NCBI GenBank assembly: GCA_009823505.1
Contig: VZQC01005068.1
Span: 2,247,852-2,311,851, forward strand
Length of the DNA: 64,000 bases
Direction: 5' to 3'
DNA from: Rhizomys pruinosus
Taxonomy: Eukaryota; Chordata; Mammalia; Rodentia; Spalacidae
Of the stretch, positions 31,918 through 43,340 are shown piece after piece. The notes beneath the pieces were generated by a model. It saw nothing but the letters and a program-made list of their open reading frames with translations. It had not been told where the DNA came from and made no database searches. The translations under genes and the position numbers were made by a program. How positions within the stretch are numbered: the stretch's first letter is position 1; every line of letters begins with the position of its first letter.

Positions 31918-33765
31918 AGAAAAAGATTTTTTAAATTCATTGTTTTACATATTTTTTTTTGTACAAGATTATGTTACAAGTCAAATCTAGACCCGTGTCC
32001 CCCTCCCAGCTCCCCCACCCCACCAGATTCACCCTTTCAATCAGTTCTTTGATGCAGTCTTTTCTGTTGGTGGTGTTGTTCTTTCCAATATGCATCACTC
32101 CCAACAAGAAATGTTTACAACTAGGTTATTGGCACTAGCATCCACAGATGAGGGATACCATTCGTCATTTGTTTTTCTGGGACTGTGTTACTTCACTTAA
32201 CATAATATCTTCCAGTTCCATCCATTTACCTGCAAAGTTCATGATGCTGTCATTTTTTTTTTTTTTTACTGCTGCATAGAACTCCATTGTGAGGATGTAC
32301 CACAATTTTCTCTGTCCACTCGTCAGTTGAGGGGCATTTGAGTTGGTCCCAGCTTTTTGCTATTGTGATGAGAGCTGCAATAAACATGGCTGTGCATGTA
32401 TCTCTGTAGTAGGGTGAGTCTTGTGGGTATATACCCAGGAGTGGTATGACTGGGTCAGGTGGTAGGCTCATTTTGAGTCTTGCAAGGGTTCTCCACATTG
32501 CTTTCCACAGTGGTTGTGGTTTACATTCCCACCAGCGGTGGATGAGTGCTACTTACTTACTGGTGAAGTCTCTTTACTCCATCTTTTGAGTGAGTCATTT
32601 GTTTTCTTCTTTGTTTTTTGAGTAGTTTATATATTCTGGATGTTAATGCTGTGTCAGATGTATCACTGGTGAAGATTCTCCCCACTCTGTCAGTTTTCTC
32701 TTCACTTCCTTGACTTTCTTTTGCTGTACAGAAACTTTTGAGTTTGATGAGGTCCCACTTGTCAGCTGTTGACCTTATTTCCTGCACAGCTGCTGTTTGA
32801 TTTAGAAAGTCTTTTCCTACTGCTATGTCTTATAGATTGCTACCAACTTTTTCTTCTATCACTTTTAGAGTTTCAGGTTTCACGCTGAGGTCTTTGATCC
32901 ATTTGGAATTGATTTTTGTCAGGGTGAGAGGTAGGGGTTTAATTTGTTCTTCTACATATGGTGATCCAGTTTTGCCAGCACCATTTGCTGAAGATGCTAT
33001 CTTTCCTCCAATGAGCTTTTTTGGCCCCTTTATCGAATACGAGATGGCTGAAATTATATGAGCTCAAGTTTGGATCTTCAATTTTGTTTCACTGGTCAAC
33101 AGGCCTATTTTTGTGCCAGTACCAGGCTGTCTTTATGACTATAGCCTTGTAGTAGAGCTTGAAGTCTGGTAAGGTGATCCCCCCTGTATTACATTTTTCA
33201 CTCAGGGTTACTTTAACCATTTGGGATCTTTTATCTTTCTGTATGAATTTAAGGATTTTTTTTTTCCAAGTCTGTGAAGAAACTCATGGGGATTTTAATT
33301 GGGATTGCATTGAATTTGTATATTAATTTGGGTAGAATGGACATTTTTACTATATTAATTTTTCTAATCCATGAGCATGGGAGGTTTTTCCATCTTTTGA
33401 TGTCATCTTTAATCTCCTTTTTCAGGGGTTTAAAATTTTTGTTGTAGTGTCTTTGGTCAGGTTTTTTTTTTTTTTTTTTTTTTTTAGGCTATTGTGAATG
33501 GGAAGGTCTCCTTTTATTTGCTTGTTGTTGGTATGTAAGAAAGGCTACTATTTCTTGGTTGGTGTAAGAAATTTTTCTAGTGTTATTTTTGTGTCTTCTG
33601 CCATTACTGAATACTCAATTATTTCTAGAGAGTGTTTTGGTGAAGTTTTGAGCATCCCACAGGTAAACTATCTATCATGTCATCTGCAAACAGGGATAGT
33701 TTGACTTCCTCTTTTCCAATTAGTACTCATTTAATGTCTCTTTCTTGCCTTATTGCCCTAGCAAG
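31918..33765 (-). mobile_element. 5'-truncated L1, copy B
   Basis: Counterpart of 24,445-26,325. Antisense frame 32,250-32,498 carries the ORF2 C-terminal block (SLPPDPVIPLLGIYP, CTAMFIAALITIAKSW). The reverse-transcriptase box lies antisense near 33,665-33,700. Own 3'UTR at the left edge; truncated at 33,765. Confidence 0.87.
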
Positions 33766-33861
33766 CATTTGCAGTGGTAAAGAAAGATGACATCATGAAC
33801 CTTGCAGGTAAATGGATGGAACTTGAAGCCATTATGCTAAGTGAAGTAAAACAGTCCTCAA

Positions 33862-34025
33862 GCCAGGCGTGGTGGTGCACGCCTTTAATCCTAGCACTTG
33901 GAGGCAGAGGCAGGTGGATCTTTGTGATGTTCAAGGCCAGCCTGGGTCTACAGAGTGAGTTCCAGGACAGCTGGGACTACAGGAGAAGAACCTGTCTCGA
34001 AAAGACCAAAAAAAAAAAAAAAAAA
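33862..34025 (+). mobile_element. B1 SINE with short TSD, copy B
   Basis: Near-consensus B1, A tail of about 18, TSD agtcctcaa at 33,853-33,861 and 34,026-34,034. Confidence 0.94.
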
Positions 34026-34171
34026 AGTCCTCAAAAAACAAACAGGGAATGGTTTCCCTCATTTGTGGATGTTAGTACCAAATCCCCCGGTTGAAAGGCA
34101 AGCTGAGCAACGTTGTCCGTTGTCATATTTCTTTCTATCTAAAAGCAACTGTGATGTTATAATGTGAACCT

Positions 34172-34713
34172 CTTTTTTTCATTTATTGATGTCTTGTGTT
34201 TTTCATACATCATTTTTCATTTCTGTTCAGGCAAATTCCCCTATCCCTTCCCCCCCAACCCTACCCCATCCCATCCCAGATCATGCATTCTGCCATAACT
34301 GTCCTGCATCTTTCTCTCAGTCTTTTTTTGTGCTTACGAATTCACATTTTCCTCCATTAATTTCATATTACTCTATAACATGGATACATACTCTCCACCC
34401 ATATACAGTAATTACAGAGTCTGGAAATAATTGGTGGGTGGATTCTAGAGCCCATTGAGAGATTCACATTATAACAACATAGTTGCTTTCCGATAAACAA
34501 AAATATAACCATAATTGTCGTTCAGTTTGCCTTTCGTCTGGGGGATTTGGTGTTAGCATCCACAAATGAGGGAAACCATTCTCTGTTTGTCTTTCTGGGA
34601 CTGTGTTACTTCACATAGCATAATGGCTTCAAGCTCCATCCATTTACCTGCAAAGCTCATAATGCCATCTTTCTTCACTGCTGAATAGTACTCCATTGTG
34701 TAGATGTACCACA
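34172..34713 (-). mobile_element. Nested L1 3' end, copy B
   Basis: Antisense L1 3'UTR and the last part of ORF2 (reverse of the IHTMEYYSAVK block near 34,690). Possible decayed TSD tgtgaacc / agtgagcc. Confidence 0.82.
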
Positions 34714-35168
34714 GTGAGCCCTAGAATTAACTGGCCACTTACTTTCAGACATGGTAATTAATAATGTATATGGGTGAAAGGTATATATTCCTATTTTAGA
34801 GTAATATAAAATTAAAAGGAAAAGTGAACTCGTAAACATATATCAGAGTTAACATATAGTTTATTCCTGGAGGACAAAATTCTGGTACATATATGACATA
34901 TATATGGGCATACTTTGGAGCAATACAATTGGGAGGGAACCACAACAACATAAGACTGGGTCAAAGAACAGACTGATAGAGGTAAATTCTGCCCCAAACA
35001 ATAAACCTCTGTAGAGAAAAACTTTAAAAAGACTGAGAGAAAGATGCAGGGCATGTATGGCAGAATGCATTAACTGGGGTGGGTGGGAGGAAGGGAAAGG
35101 TGAATATGTCTAAATTGAACTGAAAAATGTCTGAAATATACAAAACATCAATAAAAGTATTATATTAA

Positions 35169-35617
35169 AACTCCTTTTGCTTGCCTGTTTCAGAATCTTT
35201 AATGTTACTGAAAAATAAAAGAATACAGATTCTCTTTCAAAATACACTTCTACTAACTACCATTTCAAGCAATCAGGGTGGAAGCTTTGAAAATGTTCTA
35301 TTGTACCTTCATGAATCCCCAATGTTTCTCCTAAATATTTTCAGTAAGCTAGAAGTTGAAAGCGAGGCTGAAGAGAAGGCTGGGCAAAGAGCACTGCTGC
35401 TTTTGCAGAGATCCCTGCTTTGGTTCCCAGCACCCACATGGCAACTAACAATTATCTAACTCCAATTCCAAGGGCTCTAATGCCTTCTTCTGGCCCCTTC
35501 CAGCACTGCATACATGTGGTGCACATACAAACATGTAGGAAAAACATTCATACAAATAAGATAATAAATAAGTAAATCTTCAAAAGTTGACAAGGCAAAA
35601 AAAGTCCATAATCTACT
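35169..35617. other. L1 flank with old B2/B3 SINE (35,378-35,575), copy B
   Basis: Counterpart of 27,771-28,220. The SINE reads cagagatccctgctttgg, cagcacccacatggcaactaac, ataataaataagtaaatc. Confidence 0.7.
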
Positions 35618-36025
35618 TGTTCTGGTTTGTCTTCCATTGCTGTGACAAAACACTCTGACCGACACCAACTTGGGGAGGAAAGGGTTTATTCAGCTCACAT
35701 CTCCTGGGTGGTAGTTCATCACTCAGGGAGCCCAAGGCAGGAACTCAGGGCAGCAACCTGGAGGCAGGAGCTGAAGGACAAGCCATGGAGGAGTGCTGTT
35801 CACTGGCTTGCTCCCCTGGCCCATGCTCAGCCTGCCCTCTTATACTATACACAACAACCCGCCCAGGGTGGCACCACTCATTGTGGGCCAGCCCCCCCCC
35901 CACTGCTCGACCATCAAGACAATACTCCACAGGTGTGGCCACAGGCCAATCCAATGGAGCCAATTCCCCAGTTGAGGCTCCCTCAACCCAGGTGTGTCAA
36001 GTTGACACTAAAGCTATTCAGCACA
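35618..36025 (-). mobile_element. MaLR-type solo LTR, copy B
   Basis: On this strand it begins tgttctggtttgtcttcc, the reverse of the LTR 3' end, and ends near cactaaagctattcagcaca. Contains the reverse of the tgaataaaccc polyadenylation region (gaaagggtttattcagct). Same family as the tandem provirus at 48.8-52.0 kb. Confidence 0.78.
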
Positions 36026-36609
36026 CTACTCTTGAATGAAAAATTCTAACCAGCAATTAAAGTGAATGATGGCAAATAAGCATTTTCTGAAAAGTACCCT
36101 TCCAAGAATCCATGATGTAAAAGGCAAAGTCACATGGTCAAAGTCTATAAAAAAAGAATTTCTTTAGCATCAAGTGATTACATGTCCATCTCTATACTGT
36201 ACCCTTACTAACTAATCTCAAATTCTGGAGCCTTGTGAGGTTAAGAATAGGACTAGATGGGAAAAGCAAACAGACACATTAGGAAAATCATTTTAGACTT
36301 TCTCCTCCTTTCTCCTAATGAACTGAGAACAGAGAAATGACATCATTACTATAGGGCAGCCTGTAATATTATACAGCCCAGACCAGCCTCCACCTCAGTA
36401 TGTAGCTGAGGATGACCTGGAATTTCTGATCCTCCTGCCTCCACCTCCCAAGTGCTGGGACTACAGGTGAATACCACCACCCCAGGTTTATAGAGTGCTG
36501 AAGATTGAACCCATGGCTTCATGCATGCTAGGTAAGCACTGTACCAACTAAACTACAGTCCTAGTACATTTAAAATAACATGAACACTGTTTATTCTTTA
36601 AGAAGTCTT
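36026..36609. other. Flanking DNA with old B1-like and ID-like pieces
   Basis: 36,355-36,480: reverse B1-like (gcctccacctcccaagtgctgggactacagg). 36,490-36,560: reverse ID-like (gattgaacccatggcttcatgcatgctagg). The rest is single-copy. Confidence 0.65.
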
Positions 36610-36762
36610 TTCAGGTATGGTGGTGCGTGCCTTTAATCCCAGCACTCAGGAGGCAGAGGCAGGCAGATCTCTGTGAGTTCAAGGCCAGCCTGTCTACATA
36701 GTAAGTTCCAAGACACCTGAGACTACAGAGAGACCCTATCTCAAAAAAGACAAAAAAAAAAG
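36610..36762 (+). mobile_element. B1 SINE
   Basis: ggtatggtggtgcgtgcctttaatcc to ccctatctcaaaaaagac. Short TSD aagtctt on both sides. Confidence 0.92.
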
Positions 36763-36777
36763 TCTTATTACTAATGT

Positions 36778-37333
36778 TTTTCCAAGTAAAGACCATCAAA
36801 AACCACATGTGACTTCCCTTGCCCCACATAGTTGAAAGTAAAGAATCAGATGACAGAAAATTTACACTTGAGAGTCATGTTGGCAACCAGCAAACAATAG
36901 TTGGGATAAGTGACAATGTAGAAGCCATCAAACTACAGCAAATCCAGGACACCAGCCTGCTTTTGTGAATAGTTATTGGGGTATAGTCACTCCCACTTTA
37001 TATTTCCTGTAGCTGCTTTCCTGCTGTAATGGGCTAGGTGTTCCCCAAAGGAGAACTATTTTTACATAGTTTGCTGACCCCTGACAGACAGCATTATGTG
37101 TTCCAAAACAAGATAAGGCTGACCCTGCTCCCCTTACCATGGGTCTCAGAAAGGGAGCATTAAGTCTTCACAATTGCCAGCAAGTAGCCATACCCAACAC
37201 TTAGGTAAATGAGAAACTGCATTCAATTACAATGGAGAGTCCCATGACTCACCAATATGGCACCTCAGTTTTGAAAAATCCCCCATCTCCTAAGTAAAAC
37301 TTTAGAGTATAGAGTCTTATTTGGTGACATAAT
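36778..37333. repeat. Segment repeated exactly at the window end
   Basis: By eye identical to 63,445-64,000 (constant offset 26,667). It holds no SINE or coding signal and looks like ordinary single-copy DNA, which makes the exact repeat notable. Confidence 0.9.
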
Positions 37334-37352
37334 ATCTTAATGTGTTACCTAC

Positions 37353-37654
37353 CTTTCCTTCCTTCCTTCCTTCCTTCCTTCCTTCCTTCCTTCCTTCCTT
37401 CCTTCCTCTCTCTTTTCTTTCTTTTTCTTTCTTTCTTTCTTTTCTTTCTTTCTTTTTCTTCCTTCCTTCCTTCTTTCTTTTCTTTCTTTTTCTTCTTTCT
37501 TTCTCCCTTCCTTCCTTCCTTCCTTCCTTCTTTTCTTTCTTTCTTTTTCTTCTTTCTTTCTCCCTTCCTTCCTTCCTTCCTTCCTTCCTTCCTTCCTTCC
37601 TTTCCTTCCTTTCTTTCTCTCTCTTTCCTTCCTTTCTTTCTCTCTCTTTCCTTC

Positions 37655-37718
<64 letters not shown>
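37353..37718. repeat. Pyrimidine microsatellite (TTCC/TTTC)n then (TATC)n
   Basis: About 300 bp of pure C/T built from CCTT, CTTT and TCTC blocks, then about 15 TATC units (37,656-37,718). Long open frames across it are repeat translations (FLPS, YLSI). Confidence 0.97.
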
Positions 37719-37719
<1 letters not shown>

Positions 37720-37915
37720 ATCTTTTATGTATATGAGTGTTTTGCCTACCATGGATGTAAGTGCACCTGTGCGTACAATGCCCATGGAGGTTAGAAGAAG
37801 ACAATGAACTGGGGTTATAGATGGCTGTTAGCCACCTTATGGTTGCTAGGACAAACCTGGGTCCTCTGCAAAAACAACCAGTGCTCTTAACTGCAGAGCC
37901 TTCTTTCCAGCCCCT
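37720..37915 (-). mobile_element. Old B2/B3 SINE
   Basis: Reverse body ttttatgtatatgagtg ... ggtcctctgcaaaaac ... ttctttccagcccc. The microsatellite sits at its tail. Confidence 0.85.
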
Positions 37916-37938
37916 ACTTTTCTCTATTAAAATGTATC

Positions 37939-38023
37939 TATCTGCACGACACGGGTGCACAGACCTACATGCAGACAGTACATTAATACACATACAAAAA
38001 TAAATATAATTAAAAAAACCTTA
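37939..38023 (+). mobile_element. 5'-truncated B2 (about 85 bp) with 10-bp TSD
   Basis: Only the young-B2 3' end is present (ctgcacgacacgggtgcacag to the A-rich tail). TSD aaaatgtatc at 37,929-37,938 and 38,024-38,033. Confidence 0.85.
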
Positions 38024-38033
38024 AAAATGTATC

Positions 38034-38306
38034 ACCTTAAGACATTTCAGAAGCTGTAAGCTCTAACACATTAATAAGTATTCTAGTTTGAGTTGTTATT
38101 GTTAACAAGCTTAAAAAAATTTTTTTAGGAAAGGCCTTGCTATATTACCCAGTCAGCAAGCTGGTCTGAAGCAACTCTCCTACCTCAGTTTCCAATAAGC
38201 TGGGCCATGGTGCTTAATTCTGCCAATATAGTTTTAAAATGTCCCTCCTTTCTGCTCAGTAGCTAAAAATGTGGGCAATGAATAAGGTATACGAGTTCAA
38301 ATTTGG
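38034..38306. other. Unassigned DNA, possible B1 relic
   Basis: 38,130-38,215 (ggccttgctatattacccag ... cagtttccaataagctggg) resembles a very old reverse B1-like element. Confidence 0.4.
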
Positions 38307-38504
38307 GGGTTGGAGAGATGGCTCAGTGGTTAAGAACACTGGTTGCTCTTGTAGAGGACCTGGGTTCTATTCCCAGTACCCACGTAGCAGCTAACAACCA
38401 TCTATAACTCCAATTTCAGGGGATCCGATGCCTTCTTCTGACCTCCATGAGCATTGCACAACACGGGTACACTTATACACATGAGGGCAATACACTCATA
38501 AATA
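38307..38504 (+). mobile_element. B2 SINE, older
   Basis: gggttggagagatggctcagtggttaag head with most CpGs lost; tail ctcataaataataaat, where a LTR inserted. Confidence 0.9.
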
Positions 38505-38510
38505 ATAAAT

Positions 38511-39122
38511 TGCTGGAGACTAGGATGAATTAATTTAGAATAAAACGGTGCTCAGGAGTTCTGAGAAGCAGCTTAGGGCCCAGACAGGGGATGGGCCCCT
38601 TAAAACAATGGGCTCATCAAACACCCTGCTGATTGGAACACCAACTGGGACACAGCTGCCAGGCAGTGAACTTCCCTTTGGTTCTATGGGAAAATCATCT
38701 TGGCCAGTCTTCATTGATTATTATGTTTTCCAATAGCTATTACCTGCTTTTCTCAGGACCTAAGTGCACCTGTGATTGTTATCTGTCTTACCAGTTTTAA
38801 CCAAGATTTATGTGTGCTTTCAATGGTTAACTGCCTTCCCCCGAAGCTGTTTACCACCCAAGGTTTATCTAGGAAGCTTCTTCCCCATCCTCTCTGTTTG
38901 AGGACATCTGGTTAATTTTTACTTTCCTGGGAATCCTGGACCTTTCCCACACTTTCTGAGACCACTGATTTTCACTATATAAACTTGTAACAAAGAAAGA
39001 ATAAATGAGGTTTGCAAGAGACAAGTCTCCAAGAAGTGTGTCTGTCTGGCACTCTCTGCGTGGCTTCTGGCTACGGCTCCCTGGGAACTAGGGGTGGATC
39101 AGCCTTGGCAGGGGTTCCCGCA
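38511..39122 (+). mobile_element. Solo LTR of an endogenous retrovirus, 612 bp, 6-bp TSD
   Basis: Begins TGCTGGAGAC, ends TTCCCGCA, and is flanked by ataaat (38,505-38,510 and 39,123-39,128), as expected of a retroviral LTR with TG...CA ends. A TATA-like ctatataaac lies near 38,975 and an AATAAA near 39,000, followed by a GT-rich stretch, giving a U3-R-U5 layout. The family is not identified; a 6-bp TSD fits ERVK or some ERV1 groups. No coding region remains. Confidence 0.8.
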
Positions 39123-39165
39123 ATAAATCAAATATTATAAAATATTATTAAAAAAGTTTATAACA

Positions 39166-39321
39166 AAGCCGGGAGTGATGGCGCACGCCTTTAATCCTAG
39201 CACTTGGGAGGCAGAGGCAGGCGGATCTTTGTGAGTTCAAGGTCAGCTTGATCTACAGAGTGAGCTCCAGGACAGCTGGGACTACAGGGAGACCCTGTCT
39301 CGAAAAGACAAAAAAAAAAAA
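39166..39321 (+). mobile_element. B1 SINE with exact 15-bp TSD
   Basis: gccgggagtgatggcgcacgcc to tctcgaaaagac plus A tail. TSD aaaaagtttataaca at 39,151-39,165 and 39,322-39,336. Confidence 0.96.
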
Positions 39322-39390
39322 AAAAAGTTTATAACATTAACAGAATTCTAAAGCACAGAAAACACCAAGCATTTTAAAAAGCACATCTGT

Positions 39391-39549
39391 TGGCTGGGTG
39401 TGGTGGCACACCCTTTTAATCCCAGCATTTGGGAAGCAGAGGCAGGCGGATCTCTGTGAGTTCAAGGCCGGCCTGGTCTACAAAGTGAGTTCCAGGACAG
39501 CCGAAGCTACAGGGAGAACCTGTCTCAAAAAAGACCAAAAAAAAAAAAG
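39391..39549 (+). mobile_element. B1 SINE
   Basis: ggctgggtgtggtggcacacc to cctgtctcaaaaaagacc. Imperfect TSD aaaagcacatctgtt / aaaagcacactgtt. Confidence 0.93.
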
Positions 39550-40257
39550 CACACTGTTAAGGCACATCTGTATTAACATATATGCTCCATAAGTTTGGGT
39601 ATGAAACTATAAAGAAATATGTGCCACAAAATGACTGCTCTCTTATTCCTAAATATGCTTGATTGAAAACTGAGGTGGTATGGAGAAAAATTAAAACCGT
39701 TAAACTTATAACCAGTCATCTTTACATTTTCAACCAACTGTATAGGTCCCACCAAAAATAACATAACACTTTCACAAGCAACATCTGTTAGAGCTACAAG
39801 CTTAACATTCCTGCTAGGGTAAATCTATAAACATTGCATTTGCTGAAAAGGGGCCTCAGATCCTACATTAAGCTTTCTATCTCAATCATGGGGCTAGAAC
39901 TCTAGCATTAGCTAAGCCTAAACCATGGTTAAGGCTCTCCAGCCATGCTATCAGCAGAAGAAATGAGTACTGTTGTAACCACGGCAATCCTCAGATTCCA
40001 ACTGAAAGGGAAACAATCATTCCTGGAGGCTCTCTCAGGATCAAAGCCACCAGATGACTGAGTACTTTGATAAAAGAGTTGAACCCAAGTGCTTTGAAGA
40101 CAACCTTATGAAATTGTCATCGTGGTAATGATGGGGTCTCAAGAATGTTTAAGTAGAAAATGACCCTTTTCTCAAGAATATTAGTTGGTTTCAAATATGT
40201 ACTGAAAAAATAGAAAAACTTTGGGAAAAAACAAATAGGAAATTCATCAAAATGTTT
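39550..40257. other. Unassigned single-copy DNA
   Basis: No repeat or coding signal recognised. Confidence 0.45.
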
Positions 40258-40420
40258 TCTTTTTTTTACTTCATTTATTTTGTGTGTGCACATATGTGTG
40301 GGAGGCCACAAGCCATGGTGCAGGCGTGTGAAGGTCAGAGGTCTCTCCTCCCACCAGTGGGTTCGGGATCAATGAGGTACGTAGGTCTGGCAGTACGCCC
40401 ACTGATCTTCCTGGCCCAAT
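40258..40420 (-). mobile_element. Old B3/B4-type SINE
   Basis: Reverse order tttgtgtgtgcacatatgtgtggg, gaaggtcagaggtctctcc, gtgggttcgggatcaatgagg, tggcagtacgcccactgatc and ctggccc. Confidence 0.75.
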
Positions 40421-40778
40421 CCATCAATGTGCTAACAATAATTTTTCCTGAAAAGTATGGTTACAATTTTTTCTTATTCTTATAGCATAAGCAATTCCTT
40501 TTTCATAGCAAATATTTTTGATACCCTTACCTTTATTATCCTGAAATGGACCTATAAAATTTACCTAAAATCATAAAATAAGAAAAGCAAAGCAATTTAT
40601 GAGATGCACACCAGTACACACACACATTGTTTTAGTAGTAGGAATTTAACCAGAGCCTCATGCCCTCCACATCTGAGCTATACTCCTATCCCACAAATGT
40701 GTGTGTATGTGTGCACTTATATATGTTAAATTTATATATATAACATAAAATAAATAAACATGATAATTTGAGGGGGAG
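40421..40778. other. Unassigned AT-rich DNA
   Basis: Short CA and TATA stretches (40,613-40,626, 40,730-40,745). No gene signal. Confidence 0.4.
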
Positions 40779-40897
40779 TGTTTTTGAGACAGGGTCCCCC
40801 TGTAGCCCCAGCTGGCCTGGAACTTACTCTGTAAACCAGGTTGGCCTTGAACTCACAGATTTATCTACCTACTTCTGCACCACCACACCCAGCATAA
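40779..40897 (-). mobile_element. B1 SINE, partly deleted
   Basis: gtttttgagacagggtccccctgtag to accaccacacccagc. The segment around cctcccaagtgctggg is missing. Confidence 0.88.
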
Positions 40898-40904
40898 ACA
40901 TTAT

Positions 40905-41127
40905 GATTCTTTTTTTATTATTATTTTATGTGTATGAGTGTACCACCTGCATGCAAGTAGGTGCACCCGTGTCATGCAATGCTGCGGAGGTCAGAAGAGG
41001 GTGTCAGATTCCCCTGGAACTGGAGTTCAAGATAGTCCTTGGCCATCATGTGGGTGCCGGGAATCAAACCCAGGTCCTGTGCAAGAGCAGTCGGTGCTCT
41101 CAACAGCAGAGCCATCTCTTCAACCCC
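40905..41127 (-). mobile_element. B2 SINE
   Basis: Reverse B2: tttatgtgtatgagtgtaccacctgcatgc to gagccatctcttcaacccc. Moderately diverged. Confidence 0.92.
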
Positions 41128-43340
41128 AACACAATAATTCTTAAGTCAATAAGACTATGGGGTGTAATGAAGTAGTTGAGGTTTGAATACTTCACAGAAT
41201 TATTATGAAGGAAGTAGTCAAATGCAGACCTGTAGAACTTTTTATATATATACCATAATTATACAAGTGGCATTACTGTTGGGGTGGGTAAAACTAAAGG
41301 TGGTTTCTTTCCAATTTGCAGGATGTCTGAATTTTTATTGTTACCCCTATCAACTGAGTTTATACATAAACTGTTTGATTTCAGACTCATCTAAGGCAGC
41401 TCAAACACAACTGTTTGATATGGAACATCATAGGAAATGTGGCATCTTTGGCCCCTTCCACGAAACCCATGCAGCAACCCACCCCTGCCCCTGGCCCCCA
41501 CCACACACACATCACCATGTCCTCTGAAAGTACTGCTGTGCATTTTTAACAACCTCTAGAAATGATCCTGCTGCTTTTGGGAATCAGTCTTATACTTTTC
41601 TTCTACTGTACTTCATAAATTTTCTCTAATGGAATAAATTACCTTTTTATAGTCATAAAAAAACACGCTTCCCTCTGAATTTCAACCTCATGAATATTCC
41701 TCTAACAATACACGTTAAGGTCATAGATTCTAACATGAACAAATACTCTGTAGGCAGTTAGAGGCAGAAAGAAGAAATGACAGGAAAGAAAAGGTTAGGG
41801 GAGTAACTACCTTCTTAGTAGCTAGATAAATCTTCCACATTTTGGGGTAAGACATTTGAAAGAAGCCCAAAGAGATTACCTTGAAGCTCAGTTTATTCTA
41901 TCTTTAAAGAGCTTTCTGATCAAGGCACAATTTACCGATATAATGTAACACTGGGTCCAAACTTACAGGGTCTCCAAGGAATACATGAGCTCTGATTACT
42001 GAGACTTCCTTGGCAACAGCATGCTCTAAAATTAATGGAGTCCATAAGAGGAAGATGCCAAAAGAAACTTTGTTCTTAAGATGGTTTATGCAGCTTGGGT
42101 TAGAGCAAGGCACAAACCATATATAGAAATCACAGCATCTGCAGTATTTTAAGAAACTACAGTTGAAAAACAAGAACAAACATACAGTGAGGGGAAGGAT
42201 TCTTCTAGGTCAGGGCGGCATCAGACACTAGGGAAGATTCTTCAGTGTGCACTGGATGACAGGCGGCTTCCCAGACAGGGCTGGCTGACTGCCATTTATC
42301 GATCTCCATCCCCTGCCCTCAACTGCCCATTCTCGCCAACTGCACAAGTCCAGGGCCAGCTTGCTTTTTTACAAATGGAATGTCTGCCAACTTCCTGAGG
42401 CTGTTTATAACAGGACTGTTTGTAACGGTCATCACTTACTGAATCTATCCTTACTTTGAAGATCCTTATGAACATTATCATGTTATCAAATTTCTAACAC
42501 GTCTCAAAACTTACTTTCAGTGAACTAGCTAATCACCTTTTCTTCTACTTATTTATTCTTTCCCTTATCTGTCTAAAGATAAAGAGGTTGAGTGGAGAAA
42601 AATCTGTGTTTTATTATCCTTCTAACTCTGTTAAAAGCAATAGGGGCTTACCAAGAGAAAAAAAGATTGTGGTTGTTATATGATGTCCTGTTAAAAAATA
42701 TATATCACTTTACTGCATAAATAACTAAGTCTATCTGATAGCTTACCTACCTTGTCTTTAAACTTAGGCAGGCTGTTATTCCATGTTAACAGTGTAGCCC
42801 TGTCTGGGAAATACCTTACCATATTAGGCAATCAGGCCCCATAGTGAGGAGAAAGCAAAACAGATCTAGGATTTTAACTAAAAGGAGAAAGGCCAAGATA
42901 CTGCCTGGTGGTGGAGAGTGCACTGAAAACTACTGGTTCTATTCCAATAGACAAAGGGGTTTCAGGAGATTAAGTAACAAAGATTAACAAACACTGCTTA
43001 AGAGAAGAGATGTAGCAAATGGTCAGAAGCAAAGTTGTGAAAAATTAGAGAAATGGAAAAGGGGACTGATATTTATTCAGAGAGAAAGTAGGAGAAAATC
43101 AGTGAAGACCTATAAAACCAGAACCACGGGAAACACTGGCAGAAGAAAGGCAGAAATCTGAGGGGTGAATCAGGTATAAAAGTGAAAGTCAGCTTCACAG
43201 AGAAATGTGTAGGGATCTGATTTGCTCGGGAGTTCAAAAGGATTCTGAACAAAACTGGAAACAGTCCTGGTCTTTTTTTTACTCTTTTTTTTCACACTAT
43301 CTCAGAAAGCCCTTTGAAAACTTCCACAAAAGTTTTCAGA
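41128..43340. other. Longest repeat-poor stretch, unassigned
   Basis: About 2.2 kb with no SINE or L1 I recognise. Open frames (114 codons at 41,183-41,527; 91 at 41,904-42,179 minus) have no domain and no clear exon boundaries. This is the likeliest place for intronic or regulatory sequence, but nothing specific supports that. Confidence 0.45.

Larger units (their letters stand above)
33766..35168 (+). mobile_element. Plus-strand L1 3' part, interrupted, copy B
   Basis: The ORF2 end (GKWMELEAIMLSEVKQ, about 33,800-33,853) continues after a B1 and then enters the 3'UTR, which resumes after a nested minus-strand L1 (34,172-34,713). It ends with gactgagagaaagatgc, a G-rich stretch and acaaaacatcaataaaag near 35,160. 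Confidence 0.85.

Noticed and set aside
36778..37333. A CRISPR-like or functional repeat because of exact repetition with 63,445-64,000
   Set aside because: Only two copies, large size, rodent nuclear DNA; assembly duplication or segmental duplication explains it.
37340..37807. 150-155-codon open frames rich in FLPS and YLSI
   Set aside because: Pure translation of a C/T microsatellite and a TATC repeat.
41183..41527. 114-codon frame in repeat-poor DNA
   Set aside because: No domain, no splice-site pattern, composition like flanking AT-rich DNA.
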